A stretch of 64,000 nucleotides of DNA from an uncultured Hyphomonas sp. (GTDB lineage: Bacteria > Pseudomonadota > Alphaproteobacteria > Caulobacterales > Hyphomonadaceae), in the NCBI RefSeq assembly GCF_963677035.1, contig NZ_OY781472.1:186001-250000 (forward strand), in the 5' to 3' direction. How positions within the stretch are numbered: the first letter of the stretch is position 1; each line of letters begins with the position of its first letter. Position numbers and translations under genes: made by a program. Below, piece after piece: positions 8,447 to 15,235 of this stretch. The notes beneath the pieces were generated by a model. That model made no database searches and was not told the DNA's origin. It saw nothing but the letters and a program-made list of their open reading frames with translations.

Positions 8447-10342
8447 TCACGGGGACGGGTCAGCGCTTTCCTCGCGCGCAAACTCCGTCTCGAAGGTCAG
8501 TTTCCACAATTGAAGATGCGCGCCTTTCATGGCGGCGGCGACCATTTGCCCGTCCGGCGAGAACGCGGCCCAGTTCGCCCCGAAGGCGCCAAGGTCCTGG
8601 ATTTTCGCCAGCATCGCACCGTTCCGCGCGTCCCAGAGCCGGGCGGACAGGTCATCCGCGCTGGTGACCACCATCTCACCATCGGGACTGAACGCGGCAT
8701 TCCACAAGGGGCCGTCATGGCCTTCCAGATCAACCGGATCTCCGGACTCCCGCCAGATACGTGCGGTGCCGTCGGCGGAGGCGACCAGCACCCGGTCGGC
8801 ATTGGCATCGGACTCCGCATAGGTCGCAGGCACCGGGCCGGACTCGATCGTGCGGACCAGTTCGCCATTGCTCGAATTGAACAGCCGTACCGTGCCGTCA
8901 TTCGACGCGGTTAGGAGGCGGTTCCCCAACGGGCTGTAGTGAACGGAGCGTACGGCCGCCGAGTGCGTATCGATCCGGAAGGCTTCCTCTCCCGTCGCGA
9001 CCTCCCACACCCTGACGGTGCCATCATAGGACGCGGTCACCACGCGTTCGCCATCCGGACTGAAATCGGCAAAGGCGACATCGCCCGTATGGCCGCGCAA
9101 CACCTGAACCGGCGGGCCGCCGACCGAGCGCCAGATCCGGGCCGTATCATCCTGAGAGGCCGTCACGACATATTCCTCGTCCGGGCTGAACTGCACGGAC
9201 AGGACGGGTTCAGTATGGCCTTCCAGCACGGTCAGCTCGCCAAACTCTGCCGGGGACATGCCTACCACCCAGATCCGCGCCGTCTTGTCCGCCGAAGCGC
9301 TGGCCAGGAACCGGCCGCTGGGGCTGTAGTCGAGGCCGTAGATTTCGTCGGTATGGCCCTGAAGGTCGGCATACCAGGCCGCAGATTTGAGCTTCAGCCG
9401 CTCCAGCGCGCAGGGCGGGTTGGACAGGTAGCGCTCGGCCACCGCGGCAAACTTGCCGTCCGGGTATTTCTCAAGGTGCTCGCTGTACTTGGAACACACA
9501 TCCATCTGAACGTAGCCAGCGCTGGAAATATAGATCCAGTCCTTCTCTTCCTGATCCAGTTCACCGAACTGGCAATCTCCGGAAAAGCAGAAACGCGGGT
9601 CCACATCGGAATACACCGCCGGTTTCTGCGTATGCTCCACACTGGCAGCGAGTTCGGCCACTTCCTCGCTGGCTTCGCCCACGGCAAACGACAGGGGAAA
9701 GTTCGGATCGCTCAGTTTCGGCAACAGGCTGCGCGTGAAGACCGAGTAAGGCACATCATCTTCCGGGCCCAGCCTGTCGAGCGCCATCTGGTTGGCCCCG
9801 GCGGCATAGACGACAAGCGTGTCGGAGGTGATGCCTGTGCGTGCCATGCCCTTTGTCATGCTGCGCGTACCGGTGTCGAACGGATTGTCCCGGCAGGCAT
9901 CGATGACCGCGAACACCATTTCCGGCTGCTGCGCGCGGATTTCGTCGAGCACTTCATCGCTCAGCGAGATCGTCCGCTTGCGCAGGCCCAGCAGGGAGCT
10001 GTGATACGGCGCATCCGTCAGGGCGAGATAGTTCTTCCCGCCATCCGACCAGCCATGGCCCGAGAAGATGAAGGCGACCCGGTCGCCCGGCTCGATCGTC
10101 TGCAGGAATGCATCGAACTGTTCCAGGAATGTATCGGTATCCGGGTTGATCAGCCGGGTGACCTCAAAGCCCAGATCATCCGCAAACACGCCGGAATAGC
10201 CATTCGCGTCACCGACCGTTTTCTGCAAATCCGTCAGTTCGGCATACTCACCCACCCCGACGATCAGGGCACGATTGGTTTGCGCGGCCGCCGTCAATGC
10301 AAGGCAGACCGGGATCAACAGCAGGCAAACCATCCGGAACAT
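8447..10342 (-). CDS. Secreted caspase-family (C14) protease fused to WD40 repeats
   Basis: 631-residue two-part protein. A signal peptide (residues about 1-19, LLLIPVCLALTAAAQ) is followed by a caspase-like fold: LIVGVGEYAEL, the histidine in FIFSGHGW (His96) and the cysteine in VIDACRDNPF (Cys150), which form the expected His-Cys dyad. A linker of about 100 residues leads to seven WD40-type repeats from about residue 325 to the end; most start with GH(T/D) and end in A(R)(I/V)W or RLW, enough for one complete propeller. The frame extends upstream to 10609, but the ATG at 10342 has GGAGG 7 nt upstream and begins the signal peptide. It lies between a CDGSH gene and glyS, all on the minus strand. 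Substrate and role are unknown; the signal peptide predicts export, unlike cytosolic defence caspases. Confidence 0.88.
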   Translation of the reverse strand: MFRMVCLLLIPVCLALTAAAQTNRALIVGVGEYAELTDLQKTVGDANGYSGVFADDLGFEVTRLINPDTDTFLEQFDAFLQTIEPGDRVAFIFSGHGWSDGGKNYLALTDAPYHSSLLGLRKRTISLSDEVLDEIRAQQPEMVFAVIDACRDNPFDTGTRSMTKGMARTGITSDTLVVYAAGANQMALDRLGPEDDVPYSVFTRSLLPKLSDPNFPLSFAVGEASEEVAELAASVEHTQKPAVYSDVDPRFCFSGDCQFGELDQEEKDWIYISSAGYVQMDVCSKYSEHLEKYPDGKFAAVAERYLSNPPCALERLKLKSAAWYADLQGHTDEIYGLDYSPSGRFLASASADKTARIWVVGMSPAEFGELTVLEGHTEPVLSVQFSPDEEYVVTASQDDTARIWRSVGGPPVQVLRGHTGDVAFADFSPDGERVVTASYDGTVRVWEVATGEEAFRIDTHSAAVRSVHYSPLGNRLLTASNDGTVRLFNSSNGELVRTIESGPVPATYAESDANADRVLVASADGTARIWRESGDPVDLEGHDGPLWNAAFSPDGEMVVTSADDLSARLWDARNGAMLAKIQDLGAFGANWAAFSPDGQMVAAAMKGAHLQLWKLTFETEFAREESADPSP

Positions 10343-10394
10343 CTGAATTCCTCCCACGGAGGAGAGGTTACCCCGATGCCCGCGGGTCACCAAG

Positions 10395-10637
10395 TCAAAG
10401 CTTGCTATGGCTGCCGTCGCAGAGAGGGCTCTTGCCGGTGCGCTTGCAGGCGCAGAAGAAGACTTTGCCGCTTTTCTGCGCTTCCCAGCCCTGCGGGACG
10501 AATTCCGTGCCTTTGTGGCTGCCATCGCAGAAAGGCTGGGCCTTCGATCGCCCACAGGCGCACCACCAGTAGATCTTGCCTTCTTCGACGTCGACCGCCA
10601 CAGGCTCACGCCCGCCGATTTCAGGGTCTCCGGACAT
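10395..10637 (-). CDS. Double CDGSH-type iron-sulfur protein
   Basis: 80-residue protein with two complete CDGSH [2Fe-2S] motifs, each of the form C-x-C-x2-(S/T)-x3-P-x-C-D-G-S-H. The first is in WCACGRSKAQPFCDGSH and the second in FCACKRTGKSPLCDGSH. Both keep all three cysteines and the histidine ligand. Such proteins are redox-active, pH-labile cluster carriers; the partner here is unknown. There is no signal peptide, so it is probably cytoplasmic. It lies 52 bp upstream of the exported caspase-WD40 gene and 33 bp after the DUF2314-like lipoprotein, so co-transcription is likely. Confidence 0.93.
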   Translation of the reverse strand: MSGDPEIGGREPVAVDVEEGKIYWWCACGRSKAQPFCDGSHKGTEFVPQGWEAQKSGKVFFCACKRTGKSPLCDGSHSKL

Positions 10638-10670
10638 GTGCAGCCTCCGCCATTGCGATCCTCTCCGTGC

Positions 10671-11156
10671 CTAAGGCACCGGCGAGTCGTGGAACATGGC
10701 CCGGATGTTATCGATTTTGGCGTCGGGCGCCAAATTTATCATGGCGCGGGTCGTGTAGGCCCCACGGAATTTTCCGTCGTCCCGGAAGCGCCAGTCGGCG
10801 ATCTGCTCCGGCCGGAAGGCAATCATGTCGCCGGTTTCCAGCCCATCGCGGATCTCATGGTCTTCGGGAACGACGCCGGCATAGTGCGCGTCATTTACCT
10901 GACGGATATCAGCCAGCCAGACATGTTCTTCGGTGTAGCGGTCCGAGGAGGTCGTCACGTTCAACGCGAAATCGGAATAGGCCGGTTTGCCGGACTGAAG
11001 CGCGTCCCAGAAAACGGGCAGCGTCTGCCGCGCCTCCGCGACGGCTTCTTTCATGGCATTGTATTTGTAGAGCGGTGGCGGGCCTTCCTCGGCAACACGC
11101 TCCCCGCCGCAAGCGGCGATCAGGGCCAGTGCCAGGAAAAGACCGGCCGCCTTCAT
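10671..11156 (-). CDS. Lipoprotein with DUF2314-like domain
   Basis: 161 residues. The start at 11156 gives a lipoprotein signal ([16 protein letters not shown]) with lipobox I-A-A-C. An upstream frame to 11189 would place a basic stretch before it and has no better start. The ATG overlaps the glyQ stop as ATGA, suggesting translational coupling. The mature part has the DUF2314 / YegJ-like pattern: [33 protein letters not shown], and a stretch around [11 protein letters not shown]. Function is unknown. It is the first of three genes placed between glyQ and glyS. The family assignment is from pattern memory and is moderately confident; the lipoprotein call is stronger. Confidence 0.72.
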   Translation of the reverse strand: MKAAGLFLALALIAACGGERVAEEGPPPLYKYNAMKEAVAEARQTLPVFWDALQSGKPAYSDFALNVTTSSDRYTEEHVWLADIRQVNDAHYAGVVPEDHEIRDGLETGDMIAFRPEQIADWRFRDDGKFRGAYTTRAMINLAPDAKIDNIRAMFHDSPVP

Positions 11157-12055
11157 CCCCCGGCCCGAGCGTCTTCCTGCCCGGCCCATTGTTCGGCGGC
11201 GCCGCGGGCGAGGTCGCGGACGCGGCCGATATAGGCCTGCCGCTCCGTCGGGCTGATGGCGCCGCGGGCGTCGATCAGGTTGAACGTGTGGCTGGCCTTC
11301 AGCGCATAGTCATAGGCCGGCAGCGGTTTGCCGGCGGCGCGCAGGGCGTTCGACTGGCTCTCGCAATCGGCAAACCAGCGCTTCAGCATCTCAACGTCCG
11401 AGTATTCGAAGTTGAAGGCCGACTGCTGTTTCTCGTTTTCGAGGAACACATCGCCATAGCTGAGCGGGACTTCAGAGTCCGGACCGTTATAAGGCAGGTC
11501 GTAAACATTATCGACGCCGAACACATACATGGCGAGGCGTTCGAGACCATATGTCAGCTCGCCGGACACAGGCCGCACATCGAGGCCGCCGACCTGTTGG
11601 AAATAGGTGTACTGGCTGACTTCCATCCCATCGCACCAGACTTCCCAGCCGAGGCCCCAGGCGCCGACGGTCGGGTTTTCCCAGTCATCTTCGACAAAGC
11701 GGATATCGTGCACGGTCTCGTCGATGCCGATGGCCCGCAGGCTGCCGAGGTAGAGGTCCTGCAAATTCGGCGGGTTCGGCTTCAGGATCACCTGAAACTG
11801 GTAATAGTGGCCAAGGCGGTTGGGGTTCTCACCATAGCGCGCATCCTTCGGACGGCGCGACGGCTGGACATAAGCGGCGCGCCAGTTCTTCGGCCCGAGC
11901 GCGCGCAGCACGGTGGCCGGGTGCAGTGTCCCGGCGCCGACTTCCATGTCGTAAGGCTGCAGGACGGCACAGCCCTGCTCCGCCCAGTAATTCTGGAGCG
12001 TCAGGATCAGGTCCTGGAAGGATTTCGGCGTGGATTCTGCCTTGGGTGCGGACAT
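11153..12055 (-). CDS. glyQ: Glycyl-tRNA synthetase alpha subunit
   Basis: Catalytic class II chain of the alpha2beta2 GlyRS; activates glycine and charges tRNA-Gly. At 300 residues it has normal length. Family motifs are [18 protein letters not shown] at the N-terminus, the class II motif region in [24 protein letters not shown], the [11 protein letters not shown] strand and [19 protein letters not shown]. GlyS, its partner, lies about 2.8 kb further along the same strand at 6038-8350, separated by three other genes. Two tiny membrane-protein genes lie directly upstream, the nearer 73 bp away. The stop overlaps the next gene by four bases. Confidence 0.98.
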   Translation of the reverse strand: MSAPKAESTPKSFQDLILTLQNYWAEQGCAVLQPYDMEVGAGTLHPATVLRALGPKNWRAAYVQPSRRPKDARYGENPNRLGHYYQFQVILKPNPPNLQDLYLGSLRAIGIDETVHDIRFVEDDWENPTVGAWGLGWEVWCDGMEVSQYTYFQQVGGLDVRPVSGELTYGLERLAMYVFGVDNVYDLPYNGPDSEVPLSYGDVFLENEKQQSAFNFEYSDVEMLKRWFADCESQSNALRAAGKPLPAYDYALKASHTFNLIDARGAISPTERQAYIGRVRDLARGAAEQWAGQEDARAGG

Positions 12056-12128
12056 GGCTCGGTTCCGTTGGAAAATTTCCCTGCCGGACTAGCCCCGCCG
12101 GCGCAGGGGCGCAAGCGCGGGCGTGTGC

Positions 12129-12266
12129 TCAGAGGCACCCGCGCGAGTTGGGATCGTCCATGTTGCCGCCGTCGCGGCCGGTGACGAAATGGTAGAAGCC
12201 GGAATGGCCCATCATCGCAATGAAAACGCCGGACAAAAGAAACAGCCAGAACAGAATAGCAAACAA
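12129..12266 (-). CDS. Tiny single-span membrane protein (paralogue of the gene at 12279-12386)
   Basis: 45 residues from a TTG start (caa at 12264-12266) with GGAG 8 nt upstream. The translation begins (M)FAILFWLFLLSGVFIAMMG, one hydrophobic span, followed by HSGFYHF and a polar tail with GRDGGNMDD ending in RGCL. The first 25 positions align with the neighbouring mini-protein without gaps (F-x-x-L-F-W-x-F-x-x-x-G, then MG/LG and a late aromatic Tyr), so the two are probable tandem duplicates. The gene begins 12 bp after its paralogue stops and ends 73 bp before glyQ. It is too short to match a known family by eye; export or assembly-factor roles are possible but not shown. Confidence 0.62.
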   Translation of the reverse strand: MFAILFWLFLLSGVFIAMMGHSGFYHFVTGRDGGNMDDPNSRGCL

Positions 12267-12278
12267 GGGTCCGTCTCC

Positions 12279-12386
12279 TCAGTAGCGCCCGTCGCGGTCA
12301 TCCCGCCGCCGGTACATGCTGGCAAAGCCCAGCGCCGCGACGATCAGGCCGGCAATCATGAAAATCCAGAACAAGACGCCGAACAC
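12279..12386 (-). CDS. Tiny single-span membrane protein (paralogue of the gene at 12129-12266)
   Basis: 35 residues from a GTG start (cac at 12384-12386) with AGGAG about 7 nt upstream. The sequence is one membrane span, (M)FGVLFWIFMIAGLIVAALG, then FASMY and a very basic and acidic tail RRRDDRDGRY. The positive tail predicts the C-terminus on the cytoplasmic side. The stop (TGA) runs straight into the ribosome binding site of the second mini-gene (TGAGGAG), so the two are surely translated from one message. Non-ATG starts in both members are unusual and would keep expression low. Function unknown. Short hydrophobic subunits of respiratory oxidases look superficially similar, but I see no diagnostic motif. 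Confidence 0.6.
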   Translation of the reverse strand: MFGVLFWIFMIAGLIVAALGFASMYRRRDDRDGRY

Positions 12387-12457
12387 TTCAGGGCTCCTAA
12401 CCGCCCCTCCGGAAAGAGATGGGGCCTTAGAACGATAGCACAAGTCAGAACAAGGCC

Positions 12458-13180
12458 CTACCAGTCGATGGGATCGCCCCGGCGGACGGCTTCCAGCGCC
12501 GGGCTCGGCGCCCCGTCCGGCTGGTGGGTCACCAGCGGTGCCAGCAGGCGCACCGGTCCGCGCTTCAGCCCCTTGCGGCCCCGGACCAACACGCGGCGCG
12601 CCTCTTCGCCCGGCTTCGACGCGATGGGCAGGACGGTGATCTCCCCCGTCTGCCGGTCGAATGTGGCGAGGATCCGGGCCAGTTCGGCGGCGCGGTGGAT
12701 CATCACCAGCGGTGCGCGGGGCTTGGCCGCAAACGCCATGGCCTTGATCCAGCCGGCAAGGTCCAGCGTCTCGATATAGGCATCCGCTTTTCCTTCGCCG
12801 GGGGCCGAGATACGGCCCGGCTCGAAATAAGGCGGATTGGCAAAGACGAGGTCGAACCGGTTCTCATGGGCGCGGACCCAGGCGGAGGCTTCGCCGGTCT
12901 CCACCGTCACCCGGCTGGCAAATCCGTTACGGTCAGCGCCGGTGCGCGCCAGGTCCGCCATAGTCATGTCGAGGTCCAGCCCGGTCAGCCGGACGTCGTC
13001 CATACGATGCGCCGCAGGCAGCAGCGCGCCGCCACAGCCGCAGCCGATTTCCAGCGCCTCCCCGCCCGGCCGGCATGCCAGCGCCGCGGCCAGCAGCAGG
13101 GAATCCGTGCCCGCCCGGAAGCCCCGTTCCGGCTGAACCAGGTGTACCCGGCCCTGATAGACCGTGTCTTCGGTCGTCAT
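12458..13180 (-). CDS. TrmN6-like SAM-dependent methyltransferase
   Basis: 240 residues. The frame has the class I methyltransferase pattern: EIGCGCGGALLP (motif I), GLDLDMTM (motif II), and the N6-adenine signature FANPPYF. The N-terminal FRAGTDSLLLAAAL is the typical start of the tRNA1(Val) adenine-37 N6-methyltransferase family (YfiC/TrmN6). Predicted role is methylation of tRNA; the exact position is inferred from the family. The start overlaps the stop of the DUF2007 gene upstream as ATGA. In alphaproteobacteria this order, beside a divergent polyprenyl synthase, is familiar to me. The C-terminus is Pro-rich and carries no extra domain. Confidence 0.85.
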   Translation of the reverse strand: MTTEDTVYQGRVHLVQPERGFRAGTDSLLLAAALACRPGGEALEIGCGCGGALLPAAHRMDDVRLTGLDLDMTMADLARTGADRNGFASRVTVETGEASAWVRAHENRFDLVFANPPYFEPGRISAPGEGKADAYIETLDLAGWIKAMAFAAKPRAPLVMIHRAAELARILATFDRQTGEITVLPIASKPGEEARRVLVRGRKGLKRGPVRLLAPLVTHQPDGAPSPALEAVRRGDPIDW

Positions 13181-13383
13181 CCCTTCTCGACCCCGGCCAG
13201 CGCCGCCAGCGCATGTTCCTTCACAGCGCCCTGCACCATCACCCGGCGCGGAAAGGCGCCGATATTGCCCTCCACGGCGGAGATATGCCGGTCAGCCACG
13301 AAATAATCGATGCCCGCTTCCTGCAGCAGATGCTCCACATAGCTCAGCTTGATCAGGTCGTTGGTCCTGAAAACCTCTTCCAT
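13177..13383 (-). CDS. DUF2007 small protein
   Basis: 68 residues of the DUF2007 type (putative signal-transducing or PII-like small domain): it starts MEEVFRTNDLIKLSYVEHLL, then AGIDYFVADRH and the family stretch PRRVMV. No membrane segment or catalytic motif is seen. It overlaps both neighbours by four bases (ATGA at each end), so it is translated as the middle gene of a coupled trio with the lipoprotein at 13383-13880 and the TrmN6-like gene. Biochemical role is unknown in the family. Confidence 0.85.
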   Translation of the reverse strand: MEEVFRTNDLIKLSYVEHLLQEAGIDYFVADRHISAVEGNIGAFPRRVMVQGAVKEHALAALAGVEKG

Positions 13384-13880
13384 CAGGAGGTCGCCGAACC
13401 CCGGAGGTTTATGTCCACAGACCGGGCATCATAGACGTTCGGGCGGTCCGGCTTTTCGCCCGAGCCGACCTTGATCTCCAGCACTTCGGTCACCTTGCCG
13501 CCGCTGCTGCTGGTGCCGCCCAGCGGAAAGCCGATGCCGACGCCCATACCAACGCTGGAGCGGCCATAAGAGCCGGTCGATCCGCCAATGCTGACGGATG
13601 TGCGGCTACCGCTGCTGCGTGTCGATTCGTCGGACGAGTAGGAATTGGTCACTTCAAACCAGTCCTTGCCTTGCTCCATCGTCACCTCTGCCGCGCGCAG
13701 CAGGGCCCGGTCTCGCGCCTTCGCCGCGTCCGTATCGGTGTAGGACACCTGGAACCGGTCGTTCTCGATCTGCAGGGATTCATAGCCCATGGCGCCGGAC
13801 TTGGCGGCGGGCCCGTAGGCGGGCGTACTGGCGCAAGCTGCCACCAACACGATCGCGGAACACATCAGGAGACGCTTCAT
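13383..13880 (-). CDS. CC0125/CC1285-type lipoprotein
   Basis: 165 residues. The signal peptide has a lipobox (LVAAC, Cys at about residue 16). The mature part contains GYESLQIENDRFQVSYTDTDAAKARDRALLRAAE, a pattern of the CC0125/CC1285 family of alphaproteobacterial envelope lipoproteins, followed by WFEV and a long Ser/Gly-rich segment (SSGSRTSVSIGGSTGSYGRSS) that is probably disordered. The C-terminus returns to ordered-looking sequence (VTEVLEIKVGSGEKP). It is the promoter-proximal gene of the coupled trio and lies divergent from the polyprenyl synthase, with about 160 bp between the starts. Function unknown. Confidence 0.78.
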   Translation of the reverse strand: MKRLLMCSAIVLVAACASTPAYGPAAKSGAMGYESLQIENDRFQVSYTDTDAAKARDRALLRAAEVTMEQGKDWFEVTNSYSSDESTRSSGSRTSVSIGGSTGSYGRSSVGMGVGIGFPLGGTSSSGGKVTEVLEIKVGSGEKPDRPNVYDARSVDINLRGSATS

Positions 13881-14038
13881 GCCCGCAATGTAACCCGCAA
13901 GCCCTCTGGTCCGCCAGTCTTTCCATGATCACGTGAATTTGCGCAGGTCTTGCTGCGGCCCGGTGCCACGTCGTTCTTGCCTCTCCGCTCGCTTAAGCCT
14001 AATTGCACCTCATCTACGACAACTCCGGAGTGCTCCGT

Positions 14039-15052
14039 TTGACCCTGTCCCCCAAACCGAAAGGCAAATCTGCCTCCGGCTCGGTGGTGGACCGTATGCA
14101 AACGCTGGTGGCCGACGATCTCGCGGAAGTCGAGAAAATCCTCGTCGACCGCGCAGCCAGCCCTGTTGCCGTTATTCCGGATCTCTCGGGTTACATCGTT
14201 TCGGCCGGCGGCAAGCGCCTGCGCCCGATGCTGACCCTGATGGCGGCCCATGCGGTCGGCAAACCGAACAATGCCACCCACGTCCTCGCAGCCGCTGTGG
14301 AGTTCATCCACACCGCCACCCTGCTGCACGACGATGTCGTGGACGAGAGTGACCTGCGCCGCGGCAAGCCTGCCGCCAAAGCAATCTGGGGCAACAGCGC
14401 CTCGATTCTGGTTGGGGATTTCCTGTTCGCCCGCGCCTTCAACCTGCTGGTCGAAACCCGCAGCCTGGACATTCTGGACAAGCTGGCGACGGCCTCCACC
14501 ACGATTGCCGAAGGCGAAGTGCGCCAGCTGGCCGCCATGAATGCGCGCGACCTGCCCACCGAAGAATATCTCGCCATCGTCGAAGCAAAGACCGGCGCCC
14601 TGTTCGAAGCGGCAGCCGAATCCGGCGCCATGTCGGCCGGTGGCGACGAATTTGCCCACGCCTTCGCGACCTATGGCAAGAATCTCGGCCTCGCCTTCCA
14701 GATCATCGACGATGTGCTGGACTATGGCGGCACCACCTCTGTCATCGGCAAATCGGTCGGCGATGACTTCCGCGAGTGCAAGATCACCCTGCCGGTGATC
14801 ATCGCCAGGCGCCGCGGCTCTGATGAAGACCGCGCTTTCTGGGACCGGGCCATGAACCCGGACACGCAGGAAGATGCCGACCTGGCCCACGCCGTTCACC
14901 TGATCCGCGCCACCGGCGCCGCCGAAGCGACCGTCCAGGAAGCTGAAGCCTATGCCGGTATGGCCAAGGGCGCCCTGCGCCTGCTGCCGGAATCGCCCTA
15001 CCGCGACGCGCTCACCGAACTCGCCGATTTCTGCGTCAGCCGCGCCTACTAG
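14039..15052 (+). CDS. ispB: Polyprenyl (octaprenyl-type) diphosphate synthase
   Basis: trans-Prenyltransferase that elongates FPP with IPP to the ubiquinone side chain. Both aspartate-rich motifs are present: first DDVVDESDLRRG (after LLHDD) and second IIDDVLDY. GGKRLRP near residue 60 and GDFLFARAF also fit. The chain length cannot be read from sequence; octa- or deca-prenyl is usual in this group. The frame is open from 14003 (TTG) with further candidates at 14030 (GTG) and 14039 (TTG). The last is chosen because GGAG lies 8 nt upstream, and it gives a 337-residue protein starting TLSPKPKG. The start is uncertain by about 12 residues; the function is not. Confidence 0.93.
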   Translation: MTLSPKPKGKSASGSVVDRMQTLVADDLAEVEKILVDRAASPVAVIPDLSGYIVSAGGKRLRPMLTLMAAHAVGKPNNATHVLAAAVEFIHTATLLHDDVVDESDLRRGKPAAKAIWGNSASILVGDFLFARAFNLLVETRSLDILDKLATASTTIAEGEVRQLAAMNARDLPTEEYLAIVEAKTGALFEAAAESGAMSAGGDEFAHAFATYGKNLGLAFQIIDDVLDYGGTTSVIGKSVGDDFRECKITLPVIIARRRGSDEDRAFWDRAMNPDTQEDADLAHAVHLIRATGAAEATVQEAEAYAGMAKGALRLLPESPYRDALTELADFCVSRAY

Positions 15053-15235
15053 GCCAGCTTGTCAGGCGTCTCTGCCACGGCGCGCGAACGGGGCATCCGG
15101 ATACCCCAAGTCCACCGCAAGGCCTGAACTCACCGTTATGTCTGTGAAAGACGTCGCCATCCGGTCAGACGGCCAGCTGGCACCATGGCCAGGAGGCAAC
15201 CCGGACAGGCCGCCCCCTGGCTCAGGGTTTTGCGA

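Noticed and set aside
8939..12184. 1081-codon plus-strand open frame opposite the caspase to glyQ region
   Set aside because: Covers several minus-strand genes with clear motifs; antisense high-GC shadow.
15053..15235. Possible small gene after the polyprenyl synthase
   Set aside because: No ribosome binding site or hydrophobic or conserved pattern; treated as intergenic.
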